Origin: Pomphorhynchus laevis
Taxonomy: Eukaryota; Acanthocephala; Palaeacanthocephala; Echinorhynchida; Pomphorhynchidae
Length of the DNA: 64,000 bases
Reading direction: 5' to 3'
Assembly (NCBI GenBank): GCA_012934845.2
Contig: WNNJ02001739.1
Coordinates: 124,001 to 188,000 of the forward strand
Within the stretch, counting starts at the first letter, position 1, and the number at the start of each line of letters is the position of its first letter. Made by a program: the position numbers and the translations under genes. The notes below the pieces were generated by a model that did no database searches, was not told the DNA's origin, and saw only the letters and a program-made list of their open reading frames with translations. Positions 10,985 through 22,514 of this stretch are shown piece by piece.

Positions 10985-11708
10985 ATAAAGATCTTTTGGC
11001 TTATTTTATCTCTTTAAGGTTTCTTAATGGCGGTAACAAATTGTAATGCTAAAAGATTGGGCTTTTTATCTCTTAAAAGTTGTTTCAATATTTCTAATTG
11101 TTCATAAATATTCTTATCTTTTTTAATATTTTTAACTCTATTTTTCTTATTCCTTTTATCACCATGACTTCTTGGTTTGCGTTTAACCGGATTATTATAA
11201 TATAGTTGTTTATTATGTACTATACTACTTCTACCAATTCCTTGTACCACGTCATCCAATCCTAATAGGTACATGGAATTAAGCGTTTTAATCCAAAAAT
11301 CTTCTTTTTCTAATAGTTTTTGATTTAATATTGAAATGTTTTCTTCGATAATATGTTCTAAAATAAATAATTTACAGTTTTTAATATCATGTCCTATTAA
11401 TATCATATGTTTATGAAATATAGTTTGACTATTATGCTGTATATTATATATGTGTTGCCTAAACCTAGTTTTTAACATTTGATATGTTTTCCTATATATT
11501 GCAATCCACATGTACACTGTATTAGATACACTACACCTGCGGTATTGCAGTTACAATTATTATTAATATTTAATGAAAAACATTTGTTTGTCGTATTACT
11601 TACAATACAATTATTATTATTTATAACATCACAAACTATACAACTTTTTCTGTTACATTTAGAAGATCTAAAATTAAAATCATTAGTACTTACGCATTTT
11701 TCCAATAT
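10985..11708 (-). mobile_element. Orphan GIY-YIG endonuclease domain of a Penelope-like element
   Basis: The minus strand carries a cysteine-rich lead (SSKCNRKSCIVCD and NNNCNCNTAG), then VVYLIQCTCGLQYIGK, which is the GIY-YIG signature. Next come the arginine block LKTRFRQHIYNI, FILEHI and LLEKEDFWIKTLNS. A lysine-rich tail ends VTAIKKP. This nicking endonuclease normally joins the Penelope RT. Here no RT lies on either side, and the domain is not in a single open frame. The cysteine lead resembles the linker between RT and endonuclease in canonical elements. It sits in the presumed intron of the LRR exon chain. Confidence 0.7.
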
Positions 11709-11749
11709 GGTTAAGTAACTAATGAATTAACTTTTAAGTCATAATTTTT

Positions 11750-12010
11750 AACGTTGCTTTTTCGGTGTCGCCACCTAGTTTAGTTGACTCAGACTAAACT
11801 TACAACGGGCCATCCAGCTGCATCTGACAGGGGACTGCCCAGCTTAAGGCGGTTGCAGGCTGGAACAAGATCTATAAAGATCTACCACCTTCACTCCACG
11901 CGCTACGCGACCTAGCTATTGGCCATTACCTGGTCTCTTAAACGTGATCACGTGGAGCAGTTTACATTTTTAAGTGTAGACACCTTGGGATGCAAACTTC
12001 TCCCTTTTTT
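11750..12010. other. GC-richer repeat patch, unassigned
   Basis: The block has higher GC than its surroundings (for example GGGGACTGCCCAGC and CTCCACGCGCTACGCGACC). It contains an inverted pair around GATCTATAAAGATC, and GACTCAGACTAAAC near its start echoes the Penelope terminus. No frame of useful length. It may be the 5' untranslated part of a retroelement. Confidence 0.3.
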
Positions 12011-12193
12011 AAGAATTAATAATTCATTAAGCGTGTTTGATAACGAAAGCAAATAACGTATATATAATATATTTTATATTTTATATATTAATATCTTTAT
12101 CTTTAAATATAGTAGATGTTATATATAATACAAATTGCGTATTAATGTTTACAGATATGTAAACTTATTGTTGCAAAATGTATCGTATTTTAG

Positions 12194-12265
12194 AGATATT
12201 TCAAACAATTTTATATCTACAGTTGATCTAAACTTTGTAGCGAAATGTATACATCTTCGCAAACT
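12194..12265 (+). CDS. Candidate LRR exon (72 nt, phase 2-2)
   Basis: The acceptor is CGTATTTTAG and the donor GTAAGT. In phase 2 it encodes a full 24-residue repeat beginning with a leucine split by the intron: DISNNFISTVDLNFV, then AKCIHLRK and a second split leucine. This is the best LRR consensus of the chain. Its length is exactly 72 nt. Confidence 0.6.
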
Positions 12266-12481
12266 GTAAGTTTCTTTTCAAAGCAAACTTGTGGGTATAG
12301 TTATCTCATTATTTACTTGATATTTTCTAGTAATTGTGTTTGTAAATACGAAATAGTTGATTTTAATTATTATTGAAACCGAATTTTTAATTGAATGCAT
12401 TTGATATTTTAATTTAAATCAATTTACGTCGCTTTACTCGATTTTATTGCGTCTGATAAAATGCCAATATAACGGTGTCTG

Positions 12482-12729
12482 AAAAGGCATGCTCTATGAT
12501 TATGCATATCGTCTCTAAGAATGGTAAATTAAGTGGAACTGCTTTACAAGTTATCAGAAACAAGGTAAAATGTGTGACAGAGATGTCCACCATTTCTTTA
12601 TTACATCATACGTTTATTAAGAATTAATATTAGTCAAATTTTGCAGTTATTACGAGGGACTTTAGTGGCCTGCGCCATGGCGTTATTGTTCTCAGATAAG
12701 ATAATGCTGACACATCTTGGTGCGATATA
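12482..12729 (+). CDS. Candidate 3' end of an unknown gene, two exons
   Basis: An open stretch reads MIMHIVSKNGKLSGTALQV and IRNK up to a GTAAAA donor at about 12565. A strong acceptor TTTTGCAG follows near 12646. The join is in frame with LLRGTLVACAMALLFSDKIM and then LTHLGAI, ending at TAA. The second exon contains a possible short membrane segment. The product is not recognised and upstream exons were not found. An AATAAA lies about 125 bp past the stop. What is seen: splice signals, frame match and polyA signal. What is inferred: that it is a real gene. Confidence 0.35.
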
Positions 12730-12853
12730 ACCAAGGAAGACACGTTGAGTATTTAAAAAACCTCATTGTGAAGTTCTATTAATTTATGAAATTTAAGACG
12801 GTCCTATTGTGTAAAATCAGTTCCTCAACTCTACTTGATAGTGTGTTTTGTTC

Positions 12854-12859
12854 AATAAA
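12854..12859 (+). promoter_or_regulatory. AATAAA polyadenylation signal
   Basis: A canonical hexamer in TTGTTCAATAAAGAATT, about 125 bp downstream of the TAA of the candidate gene ending at 12729. It is followed by a short inverted repeat (TGGTATTTCCAT / ATGGAAATACCA, 12877-12907). Confidence 0.4.
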
Positions 12860-13690
12860 GAATTATAACCATATTTTGGTATTTCCATGACCAAAAATGG
12901 AAATACCAAATACCTACGATGTTTTCAGTTCACTCAATTCAGTCAAAGTAACTTTCATAACTGCTTCATCTGGGATAAAAAATTATCCGACAAGCACAAG
13001 CCAAATAATGCAGTCATTAGTTAAATCCACGGTATAGTGTAGACTCAGTATAAACTCAGTATAACAAAAATATAACTCAGTATAAAATAAAGTAAAATAT
13101 TGAAGTACACCTATTCAATAAAGCTACGATCAGCAAGCCTAAGATGGTTCGGTCATGTTAAACAAAGAAAGTTAATGCATTATAAAATGTAATATGATGC
13201 TCGTAATGGTTTATCATAAACTACAACTCGCACGGCAAACACAAATCTTACTAGACAAGACAAGAGCTAAAACAAATTATAGTTACAAGCCATAGATAAA
13301 AATAAATCATTTAACCTCACACAACCCGAATATGGGAATATGTAAGCAGAAAAAGCTTTTAGAAGATATCATAAAAGTAAATTCCACCATTAAATTGAAA
13401 AACGATGAAATTTGTTTAGTTCTGTAATTTAGATGGTAATTTTTATAGTTTTATCTTACACTGAATAAGCTAAAATATTTGATTATTAGATGAATTGATT
13501 CGTTAACTTCATCGGTATTATTCGTTTAGTATTATTTTGTTTAATGATGTTATTAAAATTTTAGAGATCTGAGCAATAATCTGATTTACTATCTCAATCT
13601 GGGATTTTCGTATTCATTTAGTCCAAATATCGCGATATCAATGTTGGTTCAATAACCTAAGTTTGTAAAATTTGATGAAATTTATTTTAG

Positions 13691-13753
13691 AGATCTTTCT
13701 GAAAACAATAAAACTCTTTATGCTGCATGTTACTTTGTTCACAATCGTGAAAC
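13691..13753 (+). CDS. Candidate LRR-like exon (63 nt, phase 2-2)
   Basis: The acceptor is TTTATTTTAG and the donor GTGAGT. The phase-2 translation is DLSENNKTLYAACYFVHNRE. It starts like an LRR (LDLSxN) but is short and loses the repeat pattern. A sister segment at 13565, after the same TTTTAG, reads DLSNNLIYYLNLGFS without a convincing donor. It may continue the array from 12194. Confidence 0.35.
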
Positions 13754-14199
13754 GTGAGTGCAAATAAGTAGCGTTTCATTTTACAGAATAATAAATATTC
13801 AATATCGACTAAGCGCCAATAAACTTAAGATACAAAACTTTAATTTATTGTATGTAATTGACTTATCGAATGACGTATAAAATGCTAATGTCAATATTTA
13901 TTTAAATATTTTTTACAAATAAAGAATCAGATGTTTATACGCACATTTAATATATTGAACTATAATAGCATCTTCGGAAAACAAGATGAAACATGGAATA
14001 CATCGTCACAAATACATTAACTGTTTATAACATAATTAATTGTAAATAAATAAAGATTTTCTTAATAAAAATGCTAATGTCAATATAATATTTTTTACAA
14101 ATAAAGAATCATATTTAAATAAATTTGAAGAAAGCCAATATCATGACATATTATAGAAATTCTTAAAATATGCATCTATTAAAGATGACGTATATTATG

Positions 14200-15375
14200 C
14201 GATTAAATTTGATTATAAAATATTATATTATATTAAAATATTTTAAAATTTTTATAATATTACAAAATATTAAAATTGAAATTTAAAATTAAAATTAATT
14301 TGAATGAATTGACTGATAAATAACAGACGTTGTATCAGAATATGGATTAGAGGTCATCAGGAGAAACTGCTATTTTATCGGGTTTCAACCCCTATTCTCA
14401 ACGAAATTTGATTTCCTCGAATTTGATTAGATAGTATCTTATTCTAATACAAATATATTATTTATGATCCATCCAAAAAAATTTTCCGCTTATGATTTTA
14501 AATTTATTTTTAATATTATTATGTTGATTTATTATATATTTTACTATTTTGTGCTTGATGTTATTTTTATAGTACCCCAGTTTAAAATATGCATCTATTA
14601 AATTATTTAAATAATTTTGAAGGAAACTAATATCGTTATAAATTGTTGCAATTCTTAAAATTTTATTATTTAAGATATCAATTAAAATTTGGTTTTAATT
14701 GATATAAATTTAATGTTCATATCTAGATATATATCTTCTTTATCATTAATATTGGTTTTGTTAAGAATGAGGTTGTCTGGATAAATGTGCTCACTAATTG
14801 AATAAAAATTATTAAAATTAAATACACATATATCATCAATGTATCGAAACATATATTTCATATATTTATATTGTTTAGATTTAGTTTTTACACAGTTGTG
14901 AACAAATTCATATTCTATAAAGAACATTTTTAGTTAAATTCACATATATCATCAATAAATCGAAACATATTTTACATCTTTATGAGATGTAAAGATTTTA
15001 CCTTTCATTTGAACATTTTATTATTTGTCTAAATATAGATGTCTACACCTTTAAATAATTTTGATTTATTAAAATATTTAAGGATTCTAATAATTCAATT
15101 TTATTCATATTTTTATATTTACTTTGAGGTTTAATTTTTGTTAGATATGCGTTATAGTTATTATAATATATATATTTTTCCGAATATAAGATTAATTAAT
15201 TTTACTAACGCTTCTTTAATATCTACTAAATCTAGATTTGTAAAAAGCGTACTAAAATCGTATGTATTTATATTTTGAAAATGTATTCCTTTTGTCTGTT
15301 CTAAAAATTCTTTTGTAGAATTAATACTGAAATAGTGTTTTATTCCAGTATTAATTTCGATTACCCTACAATATT
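14200..15375 (-). mobile_element. Penelope-like element, decayed copy
   Basis: The minus strand carries RT pieces, among them FRYIDDICVFNFNNFYSISE (14682-14927 region), and the upstream motif with a STLFTNLDLVD-like block near 15240. The 3' side keeps the conserved tail with CTCCTGATGACCTCTAATCC-like sequence (14340-14365). Several breaks. Its orientation is opposite to the LRR exons. Confidence 0.7.
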
Positions 15376-16092
15376 TTATATTAATATTGCCCTACAAATT
15401 ATATTAATATTACCCTATATTTTATAATTTACAAATTTTATATTTCGTTAAACTCTGTTATCACCTGCAGAAAATTACTTCTTTCTAGGCTCTTAAAAAT
15501 ATAATGATCATTTAGATTTCGATTCCTTAATTTCGGTTTTCTCTAAGCTTCTCGATAACTGCAGACCAGTGGCTTTATAGCACTGTAGAGCACTGTATAG
15601 CACTGTAGTTTTTTATAATAAAAAAATTATAAATTTTTTTTATTATTATACTTTATTATCAAAAAATTATTAGATTTTTTTTACTTAAATATTTATATAT
15701 TTTTTATTACTTAAATATTTTTAAGAATAAAGAATCAGATGTGATATCAAACTTATATCTACTGAAATTTAAGTTTTAATTATTAATAAATTACCAAAGA
15801 ACAGTTGAGGAAAATTACTATAAAATTTTTTATAGTCATTTAACTCCTTTCTTTATTAAGTATTAAAGTTGCCAATTAAATTCGCTTTGACCACGTTATT
15901 GTATTCAATGTTATTATCAAATTTACGAACTTTTAAGCTATTATATATTTAATATATATAATATATATAATTATATAATTAAATATATAATTATATAATT
16001 ATTAAATATATATTTAATACTTAATATATTTATACTTTAATATATTTATACTTTTAAGCTGATAAAATATTTATGTATACTTTATAAACTAG

Positions 16093-16158
16093 GCTGCTTG
16101 TCAGAAATAATAGTTTCGAAGAATGTACATCAATAAATGATTATTTTCCTGTCACAAG
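16093..16158 (+). CDS. Candidate exon in phase with the LRR array (66 nt)
   Basis: The acceptor is ATAAACTAG and the donor GTAAGG, phase 2 at both ends as in the other exons. The translation is LLVRNNSFEECTSINDYFPV plus T, a weak LRR (L-x-x-x-N-x-F). It is included because phase and length agree with the array. The residue pattern alone would not be enough. Confidence 0.3.
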
Positions 16159-16466
16159 GTAAGGCAATAATTTTCTTCAGTAATTATTAATTGAAATTGA
16201 TATTAAGTGTGTAAATTACTTTTTGTTTAAAAGATATATATCGATTTTTTATTTATTATAACATTTGTTTTAATGTGTTATTTTTATATTCTTACCCAGA
16301 TATCATTAGTTTTTTGAGAATAATATAATTCAATAAATAATATATAAAAATATAAAAGTTTATTTAAGGTGTTAAAGAACCTGTGTAATGTAAATTTATT
16401 TATCATTATGTTCATATATGATTCATATTTCATTATATTAAATGCGTTATTTTTACATTCATATTC

Positions 16467-16468
<2 letters not shown>

Positions 16469-16546
<78 letters not shown>
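16469..16546. repeat. (AT)n microsatellite
   Basis: About 39 uninterrupted AT dinucleotides. The long tyrosine-isoleucine frames across it are artefacts. Confidence 0.95.
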
Positions 16547-16549
<3 letters not shown>

Positions 16550-17034
16550 CAAGATTTTAATCTAGACGGTAAAATTTATTTTGATATTAAAATTAATATT
16601 TGTTTGAAAGATGTTCATTACTATTATATTTATTATGTTATATGATATAAGTTGATTACATTTGTTTGAATGTGTTATTTTTATTTTATTATATTTTTTA
16701 TCGAATTATTAATTTTTAATAACATTTAATAGGCAAAATATTAAAGCTAATCTTAAAGTCATTGTATCAACCATTTTTTCAGGTTCTTTGTAAACAATTT
16801 TATTATTTATCTAAAATTCATATGTGTATTTATATACGCATAAATCAAGCAAACTTAAAATATATAAAATGCTTATTTTATTATGTTTAATAAGAAAAAT
16901 TTAAGGATTATTATAATATTATCAAAAATAAAGAAAAATTTGTTATATATTCAATCCACATATGTTACATAAAATCCACATTTGTTACATAAAATGATTA
17001 TTTATATTATTATCAATATTATTTTTATTGCTCA

Positions 17035-17830
17035 ATGAATCACCTAGCAGTAAACGTGAACAAAACGAAAGTTGTCAAGTTTAGACACGGTGGAAAACTA
17101 TGTCGCTCCGATGTTCTTGTTTTTAATAACCGGATAATTGAATTCATTAAACATTATAATTATCTAGGCGTCTTACTAACATCGAAATGGTCATTCCAAA
17201 AACACTTGAAGATGAAAATATGCAAATTAGTAAGTGCATTGTCATTTGCAAAAAAAATGTATCTTTATTGTCTTATGAGGGAGCACTTCGGTACTTCTCA
17301 ATAATGTTAGAGCCGATCTTAACCTATATCCTCAGTGTGATTTGGTCCGACCTCTCAATTCGAAATTTTAAAATGATAGATAAGAGTAAATGGTTATTTC
17401 TGAAGAGGTTTGCGGTTGTCTCATCTAAATGTCACTCGATTTCAATAGCGTATCTTCTCGATCAACAGCCTTTATCAGTAGTTATACAGCAACGTCTAAA
17501 GCTCCCGATGACTCCAGTTTTCTGCGAATACAAAAAAAACGTTCAGATGAGAGCTTAACACGGATAGACTCATCATTCCGAATTGCCCCAATTCGATTTC
17601 AATCCAATTAAAAGCTGCCACACTCAAGAAGTCGATGCCTACTATTTCGAGCTTGTATACTGGCTAGCATAATAACTCATGTAAAATTGCCCTTAAATTC
17701 CATGAACGATCTATTAAATTTAGCTGCAAATTCTGCGATAGAGCCTGTGCAGACTTGCTTCACGTATTCCACTGCTCCGCTATCCCGTCTCTGGTGATGA
17801 TCGACAAAGTTAATCAAAACTAATTTCTGT
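17035..17830 (+). mobile_element. LINE fragment: RT C-terminal part with a zinc-knuckle-like end
   Basis: The plus strand reads LAVNVNKTKVVKFRHGGKL and then YNYLGVLLTSKWSFQKHLK, typical of the region after the LINE RT active site. Pieces with EPILTYILSVIW follow in another frame. Near 17730-17775 CDRACADLLHVFHC matches the C-x2-C-x(n)-H-x4-C knuckle at the C-terminus of many LINE ORF2 proteins. The RT catalytic core is absent. The copy is frame-broken. Confidence 0.65.
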
Positions 17831-18128
17831 ATTTGTATGTTAGCCTTTTTTATGGCCAATCGTCAAAAGACGGCAAATGTCTGATAAATCACTCAGAATA
17901 TTTTTTTATTGAGATTAATAATAAAAGATACAATAAATAATTGTTAAAACTATTTACTAAAATATTGAAATATATTAAAGATATAAAAATATTTGTTATA
18001 TAATAATATTTGTCATATTTGTTATGGAGATCCTTTGATTGATGCTTATATACAAGAATCCGTACAAGATTCTTGTATATATTATACAAGAATTGACTAC
18101 TCGATCTTGGTAAGCAGAAAATCTAACA

Positions 18129-18868
18129 ATCCCGCTGATGTCTATAACACTCTAAAGGAATTCATTGACTTCGAAAGGGCAAGCCAAAACGGTTTGCCGT
18201 CTTGCAGTATAGAAGCATGAAATTCTCTATATATAGAGAGAGAAGCAGATAGGCGTAATAGACAGTTCTGCTTGAATCAAATCTCTAATTTATTTATTGG
18301 CTCTCTGAGGATCTTAGGCGGCCGTGCTGTTTCCTTTGTAATTTATTATATTGGTCATTTAGTGATCCCACTTATGTATATTACACTAAAAAGAATTCAC
18401 TGCATTGCATTGACTTCGAAAGCGCAAGCTACGTCATGCAATTAGCATATAGTGAATTCTTTCTGCTTTAATCTGTAAATAGTATGTTTTTCATGTGTAT
18501 TCATTGTATGTGCTGCAACTGATGAGGCTTCTCAAAGCCGAAACGGTATGCCGTCTTGCAGTGAAGAGGCATGAAATTCTCTATATATAGAAAGAGGCAG
18601 ATATGTGTAATAGACAGTTTTAGTTGAATCACATCTCTAATTTATTTATTGATCTTCTGGAGATCTCAGGTGGCGGTTCTTCCTTTCTTGTTTATTTTAT
18701 TGATCAATTAATGATCCCGCTAGTGTCTATTGCACTGAAAAGAATTCACTACATTGCATTTACTTCGAAAGCGCAAGCTACATCATGCAATTAGCATATA
18801 GTTAATTCGTTCTGCTTTTATCTATATATTGTATGTTTTTCATATGTATACATTGTATTGCTGCAACT
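18129..18868 (+). repeat. Tandem 354-bp repeat carrying a hammerhead ribozyme (retrozyme-like)
   Basis: One full unit (18202-18555, counted from one predicted cleavage site to the next) is flanked by a shorter partial unit on the left (from about 18129) and a 313-bp unit on the right. Shared blocks include GAAATTCTCTATATATAG, ATCTCTAATTTATTTATTG, GAATTCACTGCATTGCATT and GCATATAGTGAATTC. The hammerhead is complete only at the unit 1/unit 2 junction. The left junction keeps only its 3' half and the right only its stem-I start. No protein is encoded. Dimeric non-coding repeats with one ribozyme per unit are the layout of retrozymes and schistosome Sm-alpha elements (family knowledge). Confidence 0.8.
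18513..18561 (+). ncRNA. Type I hammerhead ribozyme
   Basis: All parts of a type I hammerhead are present in order. Stem I is CTGCAA (18513-18518) paired with TTGCAG (18556-18561). The CTGATGA core is at 18519-18525. Stem II is GGCTT/AAGCC with loop CTCA (18526-18539). GAAA is at 18540-18543. Stem III is ACGG/CCGT with loop TATG. The cleavage triplet GTC ends at 18555. Every helix is perfectly paired. Self-cleavage would leave the 3' product starting at 18556. Confidence 0.9.
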
Positions 18869-19080
18869 AATACACTTCGTATTATAATAAGATACCAAAC
18901 AATTAAATTTTATCTGAGGAAAAATTTTTATATTAAAAATACTTATTATATGTGTATATATTATTATTTTATTATATATTATATTTGTTATTTATATGTT
19001 CATATCCAGTTGTAACGGCTAGCGAGATCACTGTTTCCTATGCTGCCACTTGCAACATGGAAAACAGTGATCCGGCCAGC

Positions 19081-19370
19081 TGATCAATAAAATAGGTAGG
19101 TTTCTAATAGATCGTTAAAGTACGATCTCCTACCAAAAGTAGTATACATCAATGTATATTTACACCACTGGAGCAGCTTGCCTAATGGATGTAACGTTGA
19201 ATCGAGATACAGCAGTACACAGTTCGAATCCAATCAGCACCAGTGTACGGAGTAAGCAGATAATAAGGGTCGAAACGTGAAATGTAGGTCTGAGTCAGCA
19301 GCAGATGAAGCACACACATACTGATTAGTAGCGTCCTGCTGTATCAAAAATAGGAACAATACCTGTGAGG
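19081..19370 (+). mobile_element. tRNA-derived SINE
   Basis: A box A-like TTGCCTAATGG (19178-19188) and a box B-like AGTTCGAATC (19221-19230) lie 33 nt apart, as in pol III tRNA promoters. It does not fold as a tRNA, so it is a tRNA-derived head. The tail contains GGGTCGAAACGTGAAATGTAG and a CAGATGAAG block. A second copy lacking the tRNA head is at 44500-44725 on the minus strand, and the two share the leader GGTAGGTTTCTAATAGATCG. Confidence 0.7.
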
Positions 19371-20820
19371 ATAATATTGTGCCACAACCAGAAAAAAAAT
19401 ATATGAAAGTAATATTTTAAAAATGAATTATACTTAATAAATTTATATATATATATTTAATTGCTTACTTAATACTTGATTTTTATCAACTGATTAGTAT
19501 ATTATAATCCATATATTTAAATGCATATTTGTTTAAAACATATTTATTCTATGCTACATGAATTACAAAGAATTATGCTAATTACATTTATTTATTATAT
19601 TTAATTGCTCACTTGATAATTTATTTTTAGCAACTTAGAATTTGAAATTTTAATTATTTTGTCTTTCTCTTCCATTAACTTTGTATTAGAGTATACCTAA
19701 TTTTCTACATTTTGCCCTTATTTCAGCTATTTTGAATATTATTTTCTGTTTAGCATCCGGATTAATGGCAATAAATGTAGTGGTGTTGATCCAGAATTAT
19801 GTGTTATCAGACATTGAAATCAGTTGAACAGGAAGCGCATACCTATTTTATTGATATTTGATTTCATCTAATGACAACCGCTCATGTTTTGAATGCTTTG
19901 TGACTATTAAATATATTATAAAGTATTTGTTATTTCAAGATTTGTGCTAGTAAAAAAACACTTTTTTGTGGTTTTAAAGCCAATAATATTATCAAATAAC
20001 TTATGAAGATCAAATACATGCCTTTACTCGATTCTCAATGTATAAATATTTGCATTATCCTATATGCATTTATCCATGTATACATTTGATTTATATCACT
20101 CAGCAAAATCAGAATTCTAGAATACTAGCAAGTTGTAAAAATTCAAGTAATATACATTACTCGATTACTAAATCAACTAAACTCGATTTTTTAAAGCTAT
20201 ACTTTAATAGCTTTTACTCGATTCTCAATGTATATAAATTTGATATGTATTTAAATTTCTTATTGTATACCTTTCAACAAAAACAAAATTCTGGAATTCT
20301 AGCATTTAAAATAAAATAATTGAATTAGCTATTTTTTTTCGCTCATTTGAATGTGGTTTTAAAGCCAATAATATTATCAAATAACTTATGAAGATCAAAT
20401 ACATGCATTTATCCAATTATCATATACCTTTGATATGTGTATAAATTCCTTTTTATACAACTCAGCAAAAACATAATTCTAGAATAAAAAAATTGAATGA
20501 GCGAACCTTTCACTCATTCAAATAATATATTTCTTTATCCTAAAAAAACTAAATTTAGAATAAAATTAGGCTTATCAAAATTTTTTATTAATACTGATAA
20601 AATAAGATTTTGGAAATAATATTAATTATTTTATTTTTAATTAGAACGTTTTTATACTAAATACATTTTAAAATGTAAAAAATAAAAAAATTAAATGAGC
20701 GATTTCTTTCGGTTGTGTAAATTAAGAAATCTTATTTTTGCTTTTAATGTCAATTCTACTTTTATAAATTATTATTCTTTCTATTAATCAATATAAAACC
20801 AATAATATAAAAATATTAAA
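19371..20820. other. AT-rich DNA with short dispersed duplications
   Basis: It contains a direct duplication of GGTTTTAAAGCCAATAATAT plus its following TATCAAATAACTTATGAAGA (19970-20010 and 20350-20400), together with related ACTCGATTCTCAATGTATA pairs. A possible terminal LRR exon, 19754-19817, lies after CTGTTTAG and reads IRINGNKCSGVDPELCVIRH then TGA. No other gene is seen. Confidence 0.4.
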
Positions 20821-20829
20821 CCAAAAATA

Positions 20830-21545
20830 TTAAACACCGAGAAGGAACTGACACTAATGTTGGAATTGAGCGACGAACAGAAATCAACAATAAGATATAT
20901 AAGGGAAAAAGGTGCATCACAATGGCTACAAGCATATCCGTCTTCATCGTTAAACCGTAGACTGAGTGCGTTGGAATTTCACGATTCTCTTTGCGTATTC
21001 TACGACATGTAATCTAGTATTCTACGACACGACCATATCAGAAATGTGCTAGCAAAAGAGCTTGAACGATCGTGCAGAGAAGTCACATTAGAACCCGTGT
21101 TGCAAGAGGTTAGGGAAGCGCACCGATTCGAAATATCTACAACAAGCAGGGATGTAAATGCGCGCTCAGATATATCGTGTAGAGGTCTCTTTGGCACCAT
21201 CATATGCTAACCGAAATCCTCTTGAATCACACTCATACTACTCACAGCGGAAGCATGCCAAATATCAAGAGCGAATACATGAGGTGGAGAGAGGGATATT
21301 CCTGCCGATGATCCGCTCAACAACTGGAGGAATCGGGATAGAAGCTTTACAAGTAATCAGCTGGATAGCAGCAAGAGATTCGATGCGAACGGGACGTCAA
21401 TATTCTGATTGTGTTTTACATGTGCGCACGATATTCAGCATTGCAATTGCTCGAACAGTCTCAATGTGCATTCGAGCAACTCGAATTCCTGCGTCTCAAT
21501 TGTATTACCACGACGATACAGAAGAACGAGCATTAAAATAGAGGA
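20830..21545 (+). mobile_element. Fragment of a widespread invertebrate retroelement C-terminal region
   Basis: The blocks GASQWLQAYPSSSLNRRLSA and EFHDSLCVFY, VLAKELERSCREVTLEPVLQ, ISCRGLFG, SLAPSYANRNPLESHSYYSQ, KYQERIHEVERGIFLPM and IARTVSMCIRATRI follow one another in the order I know from a protein family common in cnidarian and other invertebrate repeats. There they lie downstream of an RT and look like a restriction-type nuclease fold. That functional reading is inference. The copy is broken in several places. A related piece is at 31160-31620. Confidence 0.55.
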
Positions 21546-22514
21546 TCAACAATTACTCATAACTGACATTTATATAAATGCCCCATTTGTGGGAAGCGGT
21601 GGACTGTCTGTCAATTGTGTAAAAAGAAATTATTTATTTAAAAGAATTAATCAATATAAATGAATTTTATTGTTGTTATGATTTCATTTTCATTATGCCA
21701 ATCTGGTTCTACTGAGACGAAAAATATGCTGCGTGAAGATTTAATATTTGTTACACATGAAGTAAAATATACTGTTTGCTACGTAAATAAATTTTTAATT
21801 CTTTCAACATATTCTTAATAACCCTAAACCAAACTTATTTTTATTTGTCTGCATTTAACTATGAACAGGTAACAGTCATATTCAACAGATTTAAGTGAGA
21901 TAGTAAGGGCCAAGAATGCTGTGAATATTCTAAATACATTATCAAATTATTTAAATAGTTTGTCTAAACCCAATGATTATGAATTCAAATTATATTGTAA
22001 CGCACCAAATTGAATGAAACAATTTAATTGTATTAGTTAGATATGATTAATTTAAAATAAAGTAGTCTGTCAGATATGTTGTAATCCTTAGAAACCGTTA
22101 TCTCATCATAAAGAAAAAAGCTAATCTGAAAATTCAAATCCTAGTCAGTTCAGACAACAGTCATATTCCACGAAAAAATTGCATGAATTTATTTTGCACT
22201 AAACAATATTTGAAATATTATTTTAAATACATCTATTACTTTGCATTTTATATTTTGTAGATAATATATAACGAAACACTTTTATAACTTTGTAATCAAA
22301 TCAATATTCCTGTTTCCTCGCCTTCTTGTAATAACTAAAAGTTAGTTATGGTTTCTCATGTTTGCACGTTCACTTATGAATAATTAACTTCATGTGATGC
22401 TTTATCTTTATTAAATAAGGAATATTAACTAAAATTATAATATTTTACAACTAGAGATTGAATATTAAATATTGAATATTAAATATTGAATATTAAATAT
22501 GTTACAACTAGAGA

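Noticed and set aside
15480-15600. Segment reading NDHLDFDSLISVFSKLLDNC
   Set aside because: No start, no usable acceptor in phase and no homologue recognised.
16369-16645. Long Tyr/Ile-rich reading frames
   Set aside because: They read through an (AT)n microsatellite; the same applies to the frame at 38168-38356.
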